From: Sphingobium sp. KCTC 72723
Lineage (GTDB): Bacteria > Pseudomonadota > Alphaproteobacteria > Sphingomonadales > Sphingomonadaceae
Length of the DNA stretch: 64,000 nt
Direction: 5' to 3'
NCBI RefSeq assembly: GCF_014280435.1
Contig: NZ_CP060388.1
Location: 1-64,000 of the forward strand
The notes beneath the pieces were generated by a model that saw only the letters and a program-made list of their open reading frames with translations, was not told the DNA's origin and ran no database searches. Made by a program: the position numbers and the translations under genes. The stretch's first letter is position 1; every line of letters starts with the position of its first letter. This document shows, one piece after another, positions 1 to 8,392 of the stretch.

Positions 1-1386
1 GTGGTGGATTGGCAGGACGGGTCGGGAATGCAGGCGGATGACAGCCTGGAATCCGCCTGGACCGGCATCCGCGCCGGGCTGCGCCGCGACATTGGCGCAC
101 GCATGTTCGACCAGTGGCTCAAACCCGTGCGGCTGGGCGACTATTGCCCCGAATCGCAGACGCTCGACCTGCTGGTCGCCAGCGATTTCAGCGCCAATTT
201 CGTGTCCGGCCAGTTTGGCGACCGTTTGCGCATGGCCTGGCGCAGCGCCGGGCCTGCGGTGCGCGAAGTGCGCCTGCGCCGTGCGCCTGACGGCACGGGG
301 CCGCGTCTGCTCGAAGTCGTCCATGTCGAACCCACGGCGTCCGTGTCGCCGCCTGCTGCCATTGCATCCAATTTTCAGCCGCGTCATGATTTTGCTGGGT
401 TCGTGACCGGCGACAGCAATCATCTGGCCTGTTCGGCGGCGCAGGCAATGGCGGGCGAAGCGACACCGCGTTTCAGCCCCCTGTTCATTCATGGCAGCAC
501 CGGGCAGGGCAAGACTCATCTGCTCCACGCGATCGCGGCCGCCTTTTCGGCCCATTCGCCGACCGCGCAGGTTCTCTACATGTCGGCCGAACGCTTCATG
601 ATGGAATTTGTGAACGCCATGCGGTCCAACGAAACCATGGCGTTCAAGGGGCGGCTGCGCGCGGCGCGGCTGCTGCTGATCGACGATATCCAGTTCATTG
701 CGGGCAAGGGATCGACGCAGGAGGAATTTCTCCACACCGTCAACGACCTGATCGACAGCGGCGCGCGCATCGTCGTGACGGCCGACCGTGCGCCCCAGAT
801 GCTCGAATCGATCGACCCGCGCATCCTGTCGCGCCTGGCCGGTGGCCTGGTCGCCGACATCGTGCCAGCCGACATCACGCTGCGTCTGGCGATATTGGAG
901 GCCAAGCGCGCCGTGGCGGGGGATCCGCCGGTGCCGGACATGGTGATCGACTTTCTCGCCCGCTCGATCCGGTCGAACGTGCGCGAACTGGAAGGGGCGT
1001 TCAACAAGCTGGTCGCCTACGGCCAGTTGACCGGGCGCGCCATTGACCTGGACTTTGCGCAGGGGATGCTGGCCGACACGGTACGGGCCAATGCCCGGCG
1101 CATCACGGTGGACGAAATCCAGAAGGCGTGTGCGGCCCATTACCGGATCGACGCTTCGGAAATGCGCTCCAAGCGCCGCGCTCGCGCCGTCGCGCGCCCG
1201 CGTCAGGTCGCCATGTATCTGGCCAAGAAGATGACGCCGCGTTCGCTGCCCGAAATCGGCCGCATCTTTGGCGGGCGCGACCATAGCACCGTGATCCACG
1301 CCGTCCGCACCATCGAGCAGTTGCGCGAATCGAACCCGGACATCGACGCGGACGTCCGCGCCCTGCTGCGCCAACTGGAAGGCTGA
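1..1386 (+). CDS. dnaA: Chromosomal replication initiator protein DnaA
   Basis: DnaA binds DnaA boxes at oriC and melts the origin. The 461-residue protein has the N-terminal domain, then an AAA+ module with Walker A GSTGQGKT (about residues 165-172; the first glycines deviate from the common GGVGLGKT) and Walker B LLLIDD (224-229), and a C-terminal helix-turn-helix with the signature GGRDHSTVIHA near residue 424. It begins with GTG at base 1; the next codon is also GTG, and an earlier start outside the window cannot be excluded. Placement at base 1 implies the sequence was rotated to dnaA. The next gene is a cyclophilin, not dnaN. The family is certain; the exact start is not. Confidence 0.97.
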   Translation: MVDWQDGSGMQADDSLESAWTGIRAGLRRDIGARMFDQWLKPVRLGDYCPESQTLDLLVASDFSANFVSGQFGDRLRMAWRSAGPAVREVRLRRAPDGTGPRLLEVVHVEPTASVSPPAAIASNFQPRHDFAGFVTGDSNHLACSAAQAMAGEATPRFSPLFIHGSTGQGKTHLLHAIAAAFSAHSPTAQVLYMSAERFMMEFVNAMRSNETMAFKGRLRAARLLLIDDIQFIAGKGSTQEEFLHTVNDLIDSGARIVVTADRAPQMLESIDPRILSRLAGGLVADIVPADITLRLAILEAKRAVAGDPPVPDMVIDFLARSIRSNVRELEGAFNKLVAYGQLTGRAIDLDFAQGMLADTVRANARRITVDEIQKACAAHYRIDASEMRSKRRARAVARPRQVAMYLAKKMTPRSLPEIGRIFGGRDHSTVIHAVRTIEQLRESNPDIDADVRALLRQLEG

Positions 1387-1427
1387 CGGGGCTGGCATCT
1401 GACGCCCGGCAGGCTAGGCTGGGTGCC

Positions 1428-2018
1428 ATGATTCGCGCCCTTGCCCTGCTGCTCTCCGCTTTCCTGTCCATCATGCCTGTCGCGGCGCAGACGCCCGGCG
1501 ATGTCCGGGTCGCGCTGGACACCGGCGCGGGGAGGATCGTCGTCGCGGTCCATGCCGACAAGGCGCCCGTTACCGCCGCGAATTTCCTGAAATATGTCGA
1601 CCAGAAAAGGTTCGACGGCATCGTCTTCTATCGCGGCGTCGGCGCGGCCGACTATGGCTTCGTGCAGGGCGGGGCGCAGAACGACCCCAAGCGCATCCTG
1701 CCGCCGATCAAACATGAACCCACCAGCCTCACCGGGCTTGTCCATGACGATGGTGCGCTGTCGATGGCCCGCTATGCGCCGGGCAGCGCGACCGGCGACT
1801 TCTTCATCGTGCTGGGCAAGATGCCGGGCATGGACGCGCACCCGGAGGCGGCGGGCGACAATCAGGGCTTTGCCGTGTTCGCCCATGTGGTCGAGGGGCT
1901 GGACGTGGTGAAGGCAATCCTGAGCCAGCCCAAATCGCCGACCAAGGGCGAAGGGGTGATGAAGGGGCAGATATTGGAGACGCCGGTGAAGATCATCACG
2001 GCGCGACGGGTGCCTTAG
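1428..2018 (+). CDS. Periplasmic cyclophilin-type peptidyl-prolyl isomerase
   Basis: Cyclophilins catalyse cis/trans isomerisation of prolyl bonds. The 196-residue protein opens with a signal peptide (basic start, hydrophobic stretch, AQA-type cleavage site near residue 20), so it should act in the periplasm. The body has the cyclophilin fold landmarks: a TAANFLKYVD helix, the VFYRG strand, a GDFFIVLG strand and FAVFAHVVEGLDVV near the C-terminus. The FxMQGG active-site segment is replaced by YGFVQGG, as in many PpiA-like proteins. It is about the usual PpiA length. It lies 41 bp after dnaA and converges with the symporter gene. Confidence 0.92.
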   Translation: MIRALALLLSAFLSIMPVAAQTPGDVRVALDTGAGRIVVAVHADKAPVTAANFLKYVDQKRFDGIVFYRGVGAADYGFVQGGAQNDPKRILPPIKHEPTSLTGLVHDDGALSMARYAPGSATGDFFIVLGKMPGMDAHPEAAGDNQGFAVFAHVVEGLDVVKAILSQPKSPTKGEGVMKGQILETPVKIITARRVP

Positions 2019-2028
2019 GCAGCCTGTT

Positions 2029-2042
2029 CCCGCCTGAGCGGG
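2029..2042. terminator. Short hairpin between convergent genes
   Basis: CCCGC-CTGA-GCGGG, a 5-bp stem with a 4-base loop, sits in the 36-bp gap between the cyclophilin stop and the symporter stop. There is no strong T-run. It could serve as a weak bidirectional terminator; this is judged from position only. Confidence 0.3.
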
Positions 2043-2054
2043 CGCCCGCCTTCC

Positions 2055-3287
2055 CTATGCTCTTGCTTCACCCTGTTGATCCACGATCCGCGCCGCCGCC
2101 ATATCGGCCGTAACATTGCCGACGGTGCGGAAAATGTCCGGCACCGTCTCCACCGCCAGTAATAACGGCAACGCTTCCACCGGCACGCCCATGGCGAGGC
2201 AAATGGGACCAGTGGTGGTGAAGAAGGTGATCTGGCTGGGCAGGCCGACAGCGGCCAGGCTGACGATCGCGGCGACCAATACCCCCATGACCAGTTGCGC
2301 CGGTCCCAGCACCACTCCGTTCATCGCCGCCACATAGAGGGCGACGCCCAGATTGGCGGGCGGACTGGTGATGCGGAACAGCGATATGGCAAGGGACAGG
2401 ACGATGCTGCGCGTCGTTTCGCGCACCGCCAGCGGCCCGTCGCTGGCCTGAATCATGGCCGGCAGCGACGCGATCGAGCTTTGGGTGGAAAAGGCGATGG
2501 CCTGCGCCGGGAAGGCGGCCCGTGCAAAGCGTCCGGGCGCGATCCGGCCCATCAGCACCGCCAGCGGATAGACCAGCGCGGTCACGATGACGCAGATCAG
2601 CACGATGAAGCCGATATAGTGGAGCAGCGCCCCTGCGGTCGCCAGCCCCGATTGCGCGCCCGCCACCAGCGCCAGCGCGAACACGCCGACCGGGGCCAGC
2701 CACAGCACCCAGTTCACGACGACCAGCAGCGCGTCGGCCAGCGCCTCGAAAAAGCCGGTGAGTTGCGCGCGCTTGTCGTCGGCGATTCGCGTCACCGCAA
2801 AGCCGAAGATCAGCGCGAACAATACCACGGCCACAACCTGGCCTTCCGTAGCGGCCTTCAGGGGATTGACCGGGATGAAGCCCAGCAGCCATTCCGCCGA
2901 AGGCCGCACGTCTGGCACTTGCGTCACCTGACCAGCGCCACTCAGCGCGCCCACGGCCCCCGCCGGAACGGGCCACAGATGCAGCATCAATGGCCCTGCA
3001 AGCGCCGCCACGCCCGCCGACGCCACCAGCAGCACCGCGAACAGCCCGATGGCGCGCGCCGCCATGCCGCTGGTCCGGGCGGTCGTGGCGGCCTGCGCTA
3101 TGCCAGTCACCAGCAACGCGAAGATCAGCGGGATGAGCGGCATCTGCAATCCGCCCAGCCATGCTTTGCCGACCGGCTGGACGATGGCGAGAATGTCGGC
3201 GGACCATGGCCCGCCCAATTCGGCCATGACGATGCCGCAGCCAAGGCCCAGCAACAGCGCAACCAGTATCTTTAGCGTCAGCGACAT
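2055..3287 (-). CDS. Dicarboxylate/amino acid:cation symporter (DAACS family)
   Basis: Probable inner-membrane transporter of the GltP/DctA group, which couples uptake of glutamate/aspartate or C4-dicarboxylates to Na+ or H+. The 410-residue protein is almost entirely hydrophobic, starting MSLTLKILVALLLGLGCG, with repeated membrane segments. The C-terminal third carries family features: a serine-rich turn (FSTQSSIASLPA), and a later TTTGPICLAMGVP region that lines the substrate site. Length fits the family (about 400-440). A frame of similar length shifted by one base on the same strand is arginine/glycine-rich and not a real protein. The substrate cannot be assigned. Confidence 0.9.
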   Translation of the reverse strand: MSLTLKILVALLLGLGCGIVMAELGGPWSADILAIVQPVGKAWLGGLQMPLIPLIFALLVTGIAQAATTARTSGMAARAIGLFAVLLVASAGVAALAGPLMLHLWPVPAGAVGALSGAGQVTQVPDVRPSAEWLLGFIPVNPLKAATEGQVVAVVLFALIFGFAVTRIADDKRAQLTGFFEALADALLVVVNWVLWLAPVGVFALALVAGAQSGLATAGALLHYIGFIVLICVIVTALVYPLAVLMGRIAPGRFARAAFPAQAIAFSTQSSIASLPAMIQASDGPLAVRETTRSIVLSLAISLFRITSPPANLGVALYVAAMNGVVLGPAQLVMGVLVAAIVSLAAVGLPSQITFFTTTGPICLAMGVPVEALPLLLAVETVPDIFRTVGNVTADMAAARIVDQQGEARA

Positions 3288-3322
3288 GGACGATCCCCCA
3301 CATGTCAGCCTATCGCCCGGAC

Positions 3323-3361
3323 GACAAAAAGAAAGCCCGGCGATCGAGGGGATCGCCGGGC
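3323..3361 (-). terminator. Rho-independent terminator for the DUF4136 lipoprotein gene
   Basis: An 11-bp GC-rich stem (GCCCGGCGATC paired with its complement, loop of 5) spans 3335-3361. On the minus strand it is followed by a T-rich run (TTTCTTTTTGT, plus-strand 3324-3334). It lies about 44 bp past the stop of the minus-strand lipoprotein gene, the right place and orientation to end that transcript before the symporter gene. Confidence 0.75.
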
Positions 3362-3404
3362 CAATCGGGTCAGGCTGGGAGCCGTCCCGTGTCTTGTTAT
3401 GCGC

Positions 3405-4067
3405 TCAGCCCTTTTTTTCGGGCGGCAGGGTGATCTTCACGCTCTCGCCGCTCTGGCCGGGGAAGTTGGTGAACATCGCGTCGATCAGGTTCGGCACCAG
3501 ATAGGTCGGCTTGTTCGACAGCGACTGGGCGCTGGCCTTGCCCTCGAACAGGCGGCGATTGTCGGCTGCCCGGTCGATCTTCATGCTCAGGTCACTGGTA
3601 TAGACAGTGTAGCTGGACACATCATTATAGCCGCCACCGCCAAACAGCCACGGATCGTAAAAGCCATAACCCCATGGGCGACCCCAGCCGCCCCGGAAAC
3701 CGCCACCCCATGGGCCACCGCCCCAGCCACCGCCATAAGGGCCGCCAAAGCCCGTCGAACGGACTTTTTCGCGGCCATTATCGACGTCATAGGCGACACG
3801 GACGATCAGGTCGGCGCGGGCCGGGTCACCCGCCGCGACATAGCCGGTCTGGGTCAGGCGTGCGCCGACCAGATTGGCATAATGGGCAAATTCCAGCCCA
3901 CCGGCCAGTTGCGGATCATCGGCAACGACCGTGAAGCTCTGGCCCGCAGGGGCGGGGAGCTGCTGGAAACGGGCGACATCCGCCCGGAAGTTACTGGCGC
4001 ATCCAGACAGCGCCACCAGCGCCAGCGCGGGCGCCGCAATCAGGCCGAACTTCTTGAAACGGGTCAT
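3405..4067 (-). CDS. DUF4136 domain lipoprotein
   Basis: Predicted outer-membrane or periplasmic lipoprotein of unknown role. The start at 4067 gives MTRFKKFGL followed by a hydrophobic stretch and lipobox LSGCAS, with an AGGACG ribosome site 5-8 bases upstream; a longer frame to 4196 adds a non-signal-like N-terminus. The 220-residue protein has the DUF4136 layout: SNFRADVARF near the start, a central domain, and a C-terminal VPNLIDAMFTNFPG segment. An unusual glycine/tryptophan/proline-rich insertion (GGPYGGGWGGGPWGGGF and following) sits at about residues 115-150. It is followed by a good terminator, so it is probably monocistronic. Confidence 0.85.
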   Translation of the reverse strand: MTRFKKFGLIAAPALALVALSGCASNFRADVARFQQLPAPAGQSFTVVADDPQLAGGLEFAHYANLVGARLTQTGYVAAGDPARADLIVRVAYDVDNGREKVRSTGFGGPYGGGWGGGPWGGGFRGGWGRPWGYGFYDPWLFGGGGYNDVSSYTVYTSDLSMKIDRAADNRRLFEGKASAQSLSNKPTYLVPNLIDAMFTNFPGQSGESVKITLPPEKKG

Positions 4068-4266
4068 TTTTCTGCGTCCTGTGACAGGCGTGGAGCCTTT
4101 GAACATATTTGCGCTTTGAAATAGCAAAACGCAACTGAACATCGGTTGAACGCACGAAGGAACCGAACGGGCGCACACAATGTCCTGGCAGGACAAGGAC
4201 GCCGCCCGTTCGCTTATTCCGTCAGCCCGTCACGCTGTGTCGCGCCTGAACCGCAACCCTGTGGCG

Positions 4267-5271
4267 TCAGCGCATCAGTCCCATCGCGTCATAGGCCGCG
4301 CGCAACGTCGGCTCTGCGGCCGTCGCTGCCTTGGCCGCGCCCTTGTCCAATATCGCGTCGAGCGCCGCGTCGTCGGTGCGCAATTCCATGAACCGCTCGC
4401 GAATCGGACGCAGCGTTTCGACCAGCACTTCGCCCAGCGCAGGCTTGAATGCGCCAAAACCCTTGCCCGCAAATTCGGCGCAGACCGCGTCGGTGGTGCG
4501 GCCGGTCAGCGTGGCGAGGATGCCGACCAGATTGCCCGCTTCGGGACGACCGGCCAGACCTTCGGCGGTTTCGGGCAGCATTTCCTGATCGCTCTTGGCC
4601 TTCTTCACCTTGGCCATGATCGCGTCGTCATCATCGGTCAGGTTGATGCGGCTGGCGTCCGACGGATCGGACTTGGACATTTTCGCAGTGCCGTCGCGCA
4701 ACGACATGATGCGCGCGCTTTCCTTGGGGATGATCGGCGCGGGCAGGGTGAAGACGTCCATGCCGAAATCGGTGTTGAACTTGGTCGCGATGTCGCGGCA
4801 CAGCTCCAGATGCTGCTTCTGGTCCTCGCCCACCGGCACATGGGTTGCCTGATAGAGCAGAATGTCCGCCGCTTGCAGCACGGGATAGACGAACAGGCCC
4901 ACCGACGCGCCTTCGCGGTCCTTGCCCGCCTTGTCCTTGAACTGGGTCATGCGGTTCAGCCAGCCGATGCGCGCGGTGCCGTTCAGCAACCAGCACAGCT
5001 CGGCATGGGCGGGAACGCGCGCCTGATTGAACAGGACGGAACGGTCCGGGTCGATGCCCGCCGCCACCAGCGCGGCGGCCATGTCGCGCACGTTGCGGAT
5101 GCGCTGTTCGCGCCCTTCATGCACGGTGATGCTATGCATGTCGGCCAGGAAGAAGAAGCACTGGCTTTCGCTGTCCATCTCATCCTGCATCTTCACCCAG
5201 TTGCGGATCGCGCCCAGATAATTGCCCAGATGCAGATTGCCGGTCGGCTGGATGCCGGAAAGGACGCGCAT
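4267..5271 (-). CDS. trpS: Tryptophanyl-tRNA synthetase
   Basis: Class I aminoacyl-tRNA synthetase that charges tRNA-Trp. The 334-residue protein begins MRVLSGIQPTGNLHLGNYLGA, which contains the TrpRS form of the HIGH motif, and has the KMSKS motif exactly (KMSKSDPSD, about residue 201). GEDQKQHLEL and SLRDGTAKMSK blocks are typical. Length is normal for bacterial TrpRS. The frame is open well upstream because of overlap with murJ coding sequence, but homology begins at 5271. It lies 17 bp downstream of murJ on the same strand, so the two are probably cotranscribed. Confidence 0.97.
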   Translation of the reverse strand: MRVLSGIQPTGNLHLGNYLGAIRNWVKMQDEMDSESQCFFFLADMHSITVHEGREQRIRNVRDMAAALVAAGIDPDRSVLFNQARVPAHAELCWLLNGTARIGWLNRMTQFKDKAGKDREGASVGLFVYPVLQAADILLYQATHVPVGEDQKQHLELCRDIATKFNTDFGMDVFTLPAPIIPKESARIMSLRDGTAKMSKSDPSDASRINLTDDDDAIMAKVKKAKSDQEMLPETAEGLAGRPEAGNLVGILATLTGRTTDAVCAEFAGKGFGAFKPALGEVLVETLRPIRERFMELRTDDAALDAILDKGAAKAATAAEPTLRAAYDAMGLMR

Positions 5272-5288
5272 GGATTGATCCGTTCTTT

Positions 5289-6878
5289 TCAGGTTGTACT
5301 TTTGCGGCGCAGCAGCGCCCTGATGTCGGAAAGCCGATAAGCCCCCGTGACGAAGGATGCCAGCCCGTATAGCGCCACGCCTGCGCCTACAAGCAGGGCC
5401 AGCGCGATATAGCGACCCAACATCGGCCCGGTCAGCCAGGGATCGAGCAGGCTTTCGCCCGCCAGCAGCGCGCCCCCCATGATGAGCGCGGCGAGGATCA
5501 ACCGTGGCACGCGGCGACGCACGCCCGCATCGGCGGCGAAATGGCCGCGCTTCACCAGCGTGCGATACAGCATCGCGACATTGACGGTGGAGGCGAGCGC
5601 GGTGGCCAGCGGCGGGCCGACATGGCCCAGCCCGACACGTCCCAGCGTGGGAATGAGAATGGCATTGCCGATGATGTTGATGACGATCGAAACCATCGCA
5701 TAGCGCACCGGCGTGCGGGTGTCGCCGCGCGCATAATAGCCCGGCGTCAGCACCTTCACCAGCACATAGGCGGGCAGGCCGATCGAAAAAGCGGACAAGG
5801 CCCAGCCGCATCGCATCGCATCCTCGGCAGTGAAGCGGCCATATTGGAACAGCCCCCGCACGATCGGTTCTGCCACGGTCAGGAAGGCGACGGTGGCGGG
5901 CAGGGTCAGGAACAGCGCCAGTTCGATGCCCCTGTTTTGCGTCTCCATCGCCTCGGCGTCCTGCCCCTTCGACAACATGCGCGATATGGTGGGCAGCAGG
6001 ATGGTGCCAAGGCCGATGCCGATCAGCCCCAGCGGCAACTGGTTCAGCCGGTCGGCATAATAGATATAGGTGATCGAACCCGACGCCAGCAGCCAGCCCG
6101 ACAGGGCCGTCGACACCAGCAGGTTGATCTGCTGCGCGCCCGCGCCAGCGGCGGCGGGCAGGATGAGGCGCATCAGTTCGCGCACATCCTTGTCGAGCCG
6201 GGGACGCTTGATTTTCAGCGACACGCCCGTGCGGCGACACGCCCATATGAGCCACAGCAGTTGCAACGCGCCACCCGCCGTCACTGACATCGCCTGCACC
6301 CGCGCGGTTTCATATTCGTCCGCGCCATGGAACAGCCACAGCCCGGCGATCATGGAGACGTTCAGCAATATGGGCGCGGCGGCATTGACCCAGAATTTCT
6401 CCAGCGAATTGAGGATGCCGCCCAGCAACGAAGCGAGGCTGATCAGCGCCAGATAGGGCAGGGTGATGCGCGAAAGCGTGACGGCAAAGGCGAATTGCTC
6501 GCTCGTGGGCTTCTGTTGTGCAAAACCGCCGGATAAGGCCCATGTCAGCGGCCAGGCGGCAGCGATCAGCGCCAGCGTGAACAGGATCAGCACCGGCAAC
6601 AGCACGGCCAGCGCGCGCTGCGCAAAATCATAACCCGCCGGTAATCCGCCCTCACCGGCTGCCTTTTTGTTGAACAGCGGGATGAAGGCAGCGGAAAAGG
6701 CACCCTCGGCAAACAGGGCGCGGAACATGTTGGGCAGGCGGAAGGCGACGCCGTTGAACGCATCCGACGCAAAGCCCGCCCCGACATAGCGCGCAGCCAG
6801 CGAATCGCGCACCAGCGCCAGCACCCGGCTGGCCAGCGTCAGCCCACCAACCGAGCCAAGGGCGCGCACGAGTTTCAT
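5289..6878 (-). CDS. murJ: Lipid II flippase MurJ
   Basis: MurJ flips lipid II across the inner membrane for peptidoglycan synthesis. The 529-residue polytopic protein has the MVF/MurJ N-terminus (SRVLALVRDSLAARYVGAG, then DAFNGVAFRLPNMFRALFAEGAFSAAFIP), including the conserved arginines of the central cavity. About 14 hydrophobic segments can be traced. Length matches the family. It is upstream of trpS in the same direction; the 5' side carries a long inverted repeat before the secB stop. Confidence 0.97.
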   Translation of the reverse strand: MKLVRALGSVGGLTLASRVLALVRDSLAARYVGAGFASDAFNGVAFRLPNMFRALFAEGAFSAAFIPLFNKKAAGEGGLPAGYDFAQRALAVLLPVLILFTLALIAAAWPLTWALSGGFAQQKPTSEQFAFAVTLSRITLPYLALISLASLLGGILNSLEKFWVNAAAPILLNVSMIAGLWLFHGADEYETARVQAMSVTAGGALQLLWLIWACRRTGVSLKIKRPRLDKDVRELMRLILPAAAGAGAQQINLLVSTALSGWLLASGSITYIYYADRLNQLPLGLIGIGLGTILLPTISRMLSKGQDAEAMETQNRGIELALFLTLPATVAFLTVAEPIVRGLFQYGRFTAEDAMRCGWALSAFSIGLPAYVLVKVLTPGYYARGDTRTPVRYAMVSIVINIIGNAILIPTLGRVGLGHVGPPLATALASTVNVAMLYRTLVKRGHFAADAGVRRRVPRLILAALIMGGALLAGESLLDPWLTGPMLGRYIALALLVGAGVALYGLASFVTGAYRLSDIRALLRRKSTT

Positions 6879-6890
6879 GAGGCTATCCTT

Positions 6891-6993
6891 AGCCCCTCTC
6901 CTTCAGGGGAGGGGTTGGGGTGGGGGGTCGCCCCACGCGCTGCGCCAGGAAGATGGCCTCCACGCCAAACCCCTCCCCTGAAGGAGAGGGGCT
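6891..6993. repeat. 26-bp perfect inverted repeat between secB and murJ
   Basis: AGCCCCTCTCCTTCAGGGG and seven further bases (6891-6916) recur as an exact reverse complement at 6968-6993, separated by about 51 bp. The arms could form one large hairpin at the 3' end of the secB transcript. The arms look like dispersed repeats rather than a classical terminator, since no T-run follows. Confidence 0.7.
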
Positions 6994-7027
6994 TAAAGGA
7001 GAGCAAAGCCATCAACATCAGGTGACG

Positions 7028-7534
7028 TCAGGCGTGACCGGCCGGTTCGCCTGCGGTCTGTTCCATCGCCTGCGCCTGTTGCAGGTAGAGTGCGCCGAAA
7101 TCGATCGGGTCGAGCAGCAGGGGCGGGAAGCCACCGTCGCGGATTGCGTCGGCCAGCACGCGGCGGGCGAAGGGGAAGATGAGGCGCGGCGCTTCGGCCA
7201 GCATGAACGGCTGGATCTGGTCCTCCGGCACGTTGCGCATACCAAATAGCGCGGCATAGAGCAGTTCGACGGCAAAGGCGGTGCCTTGCGGCGCTACGGC
7301 CTTCACTTCGATCTTGAGCGAGACTTCCAGCACTTCGTCGCCCACGCGGTCGGCGCCGATGTTGAACTGCACGTCGATCTGCGGCTGGTCGGGCCACTGA
7401 TAGGCGGCGGGCGCGTTCGGATTTTCGAACGACAGATCCTTCACATACTGGCTGATCAGCGCGATCTGCGGCGCGGTGTCGACGCCGTTGACCTGGGTGT
7501 TGATGGTGTAGCTGTTGTCCGCTTCGTCGGCCAT
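7028..7534 (-). CDS. secB: Protein-export chaperone SecB
   Basis: Cytosolic tetrameric chaperone that holds preproteins unfolded and delivers them to SecA. The 168-residue product starts MADEADN, with the conserved block ISQYVKDLSFENPNAP (about residues 26-41) and a second block LCAxLFPF-like region (LIFPFARRVLADAIRDGGFPPLLLDPIDF). The start at 7534 is preceded on the coding strand by AAGGA with an 8-base gap. Length is normal for alphaproteobacterial SecB. It is divergent from the Tim44-like gene. Confidence 0.97.
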   Translation of the reverse strand: MADEADNSYTINTQVNGVDTAPQIALISQYVKDLSFENPNAPAAYQWPDQPQIDVQFNIGADRVGDEVLEVSLKIEVKAVAPQGTAFAVELLYAALFGMRNVPEDQIQPFMLAEAPRLIFPFARRVLADAIRDGGFPPLLLDPIDFGALYLQQAQAMEQTAGEPAGHA

Positions 7535-7727
7535 GTTTACGTCCTTACGTCCCTGTTGCGCGGGCGGCACGGGCCGCCTGGATATGATGACCCGCGCGCT
7601 TAGCAGCCCGTTATGGACAGGGCAATGGTGCGGGCGGCACGGCCCGGACACGGCGCTATTTGAAGTATCGTGCAAACATGCCTATGTTGGTGGGAACATT
7701 GTCCCCACACAAAGGGTATAGCCTTCC
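7535..7727. promoter_or_regulatory. Divergent promoter region secB / Tim44-like gene
   Basis: A 193-bp gap separates two divergently transcribed start codons, so both promoters should lie here. I do not see a confident -35/-10 pair; the call rests on gene orientation. Confidence 0.4.
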
Positions 7728-8381
7728 GTGTATGTGATCGTCATCCTCGCCATGATAGCCGGTTTTCTGGCGATGCGGCTCTATTCCGTGCTTGGTAAGC
7801 GTACCGGGCATGAGCAGGAACCTGCGCCCCGCCCCGCCGACGAACGCGCCAAGGTGACGGTGCTGCAACCGCGCCCCACCACCGAAGCCACCGGCGATTC
7901 GGTCCGTTTGGCCGAAGGGCTGATTACCCCGGCTGCGGAAAATGGCGTGCGCGCGCTGATTGCCGCCGACCGCACGTTCGACGTGCCGCAATTCGTCGAT
8001 GGTGCCAAGGGTGCCTATCGCATGGTGCTGGAAGCGTTCTGGCGCGGCGATCGGGAAGAACTGGCCTGGCTGTGCGACGATGATGTGCGTGCTTCGTTCG
8101 AAGAAGCGATCGCCGCGCGCGAAGCCGATGGCCATAGCCTTGAAAATCGGCTGGTCCGCATCGAAAAGGCGCAGATCGTCGAAGCATCGCTCAATGGCCG
8201 CATCGCCGAAGTCGCCCTGCGCTTCGAAGCGGACATTGCCGCCATCACGCGCGACCGCGACGGCAATGTCGTTGCCGGGTCGATGACCGACGCGGTCGGC
8301 ACCAACGACATCTGGACCTTTACCCGCGAAATCCGCAGCGCAGATCCCAACTGGAAGCTCAGCGAAACCGACGAAGCGTGA
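7728..8381 (+). CDS. Tim44/TimA-family membrane-anchored protein
   Basis: Starts with GTG at 7728 and encodes 217 residues: one N-terminal membrane anchor (MYVIVILAMIAGFLAMRLYSVLG), a proline/acidic linker, then a Tim44-like domain of about 140 residues (FVDGAKGAYRMVLEAFWRGDREELAWLCDDD, split here for description only as FVDGAKGAYRMVLEAFWRG then DREELAWL). Mitochondrial Tim44 is the import-motor adaptor; the bacterial homologue (TimA) is proposed to act at the inner membrane. The neighbours secB, mltA and smr form the classical alphaproteobacterial order. It overlaps the mltA frame by a few bases depending on the mltA start. Confidence 0.85.
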   Translation: MYVIVILAMIAGFLAMRLYSVLGKRTGHEQEPAPRPADERAKVTVLQPRPTTEATGDSVRLAEGLITPAAENGVRALIAADRTFDVPQFVDGAKGAYRMVLEAFWRGDREELAWLCDDDVRASFEEAIAAREADGHSLENRLVRIEKAQIVEASLNGRIAEVALRFEADIAAITRDRDGNVVAGSMTDAVGTNDIWTFTREIRSADPNWKLSETDEA

Positions 8382-8392
8382 TTTTGGGCGTG

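Noticed and set aside
1..60. Replication origin in the window
   Set aside because: The window opens at the dnaA start codon; upstream sequence is absent and no cluster of TTATCCACA-type boxes is seen in the first genes.
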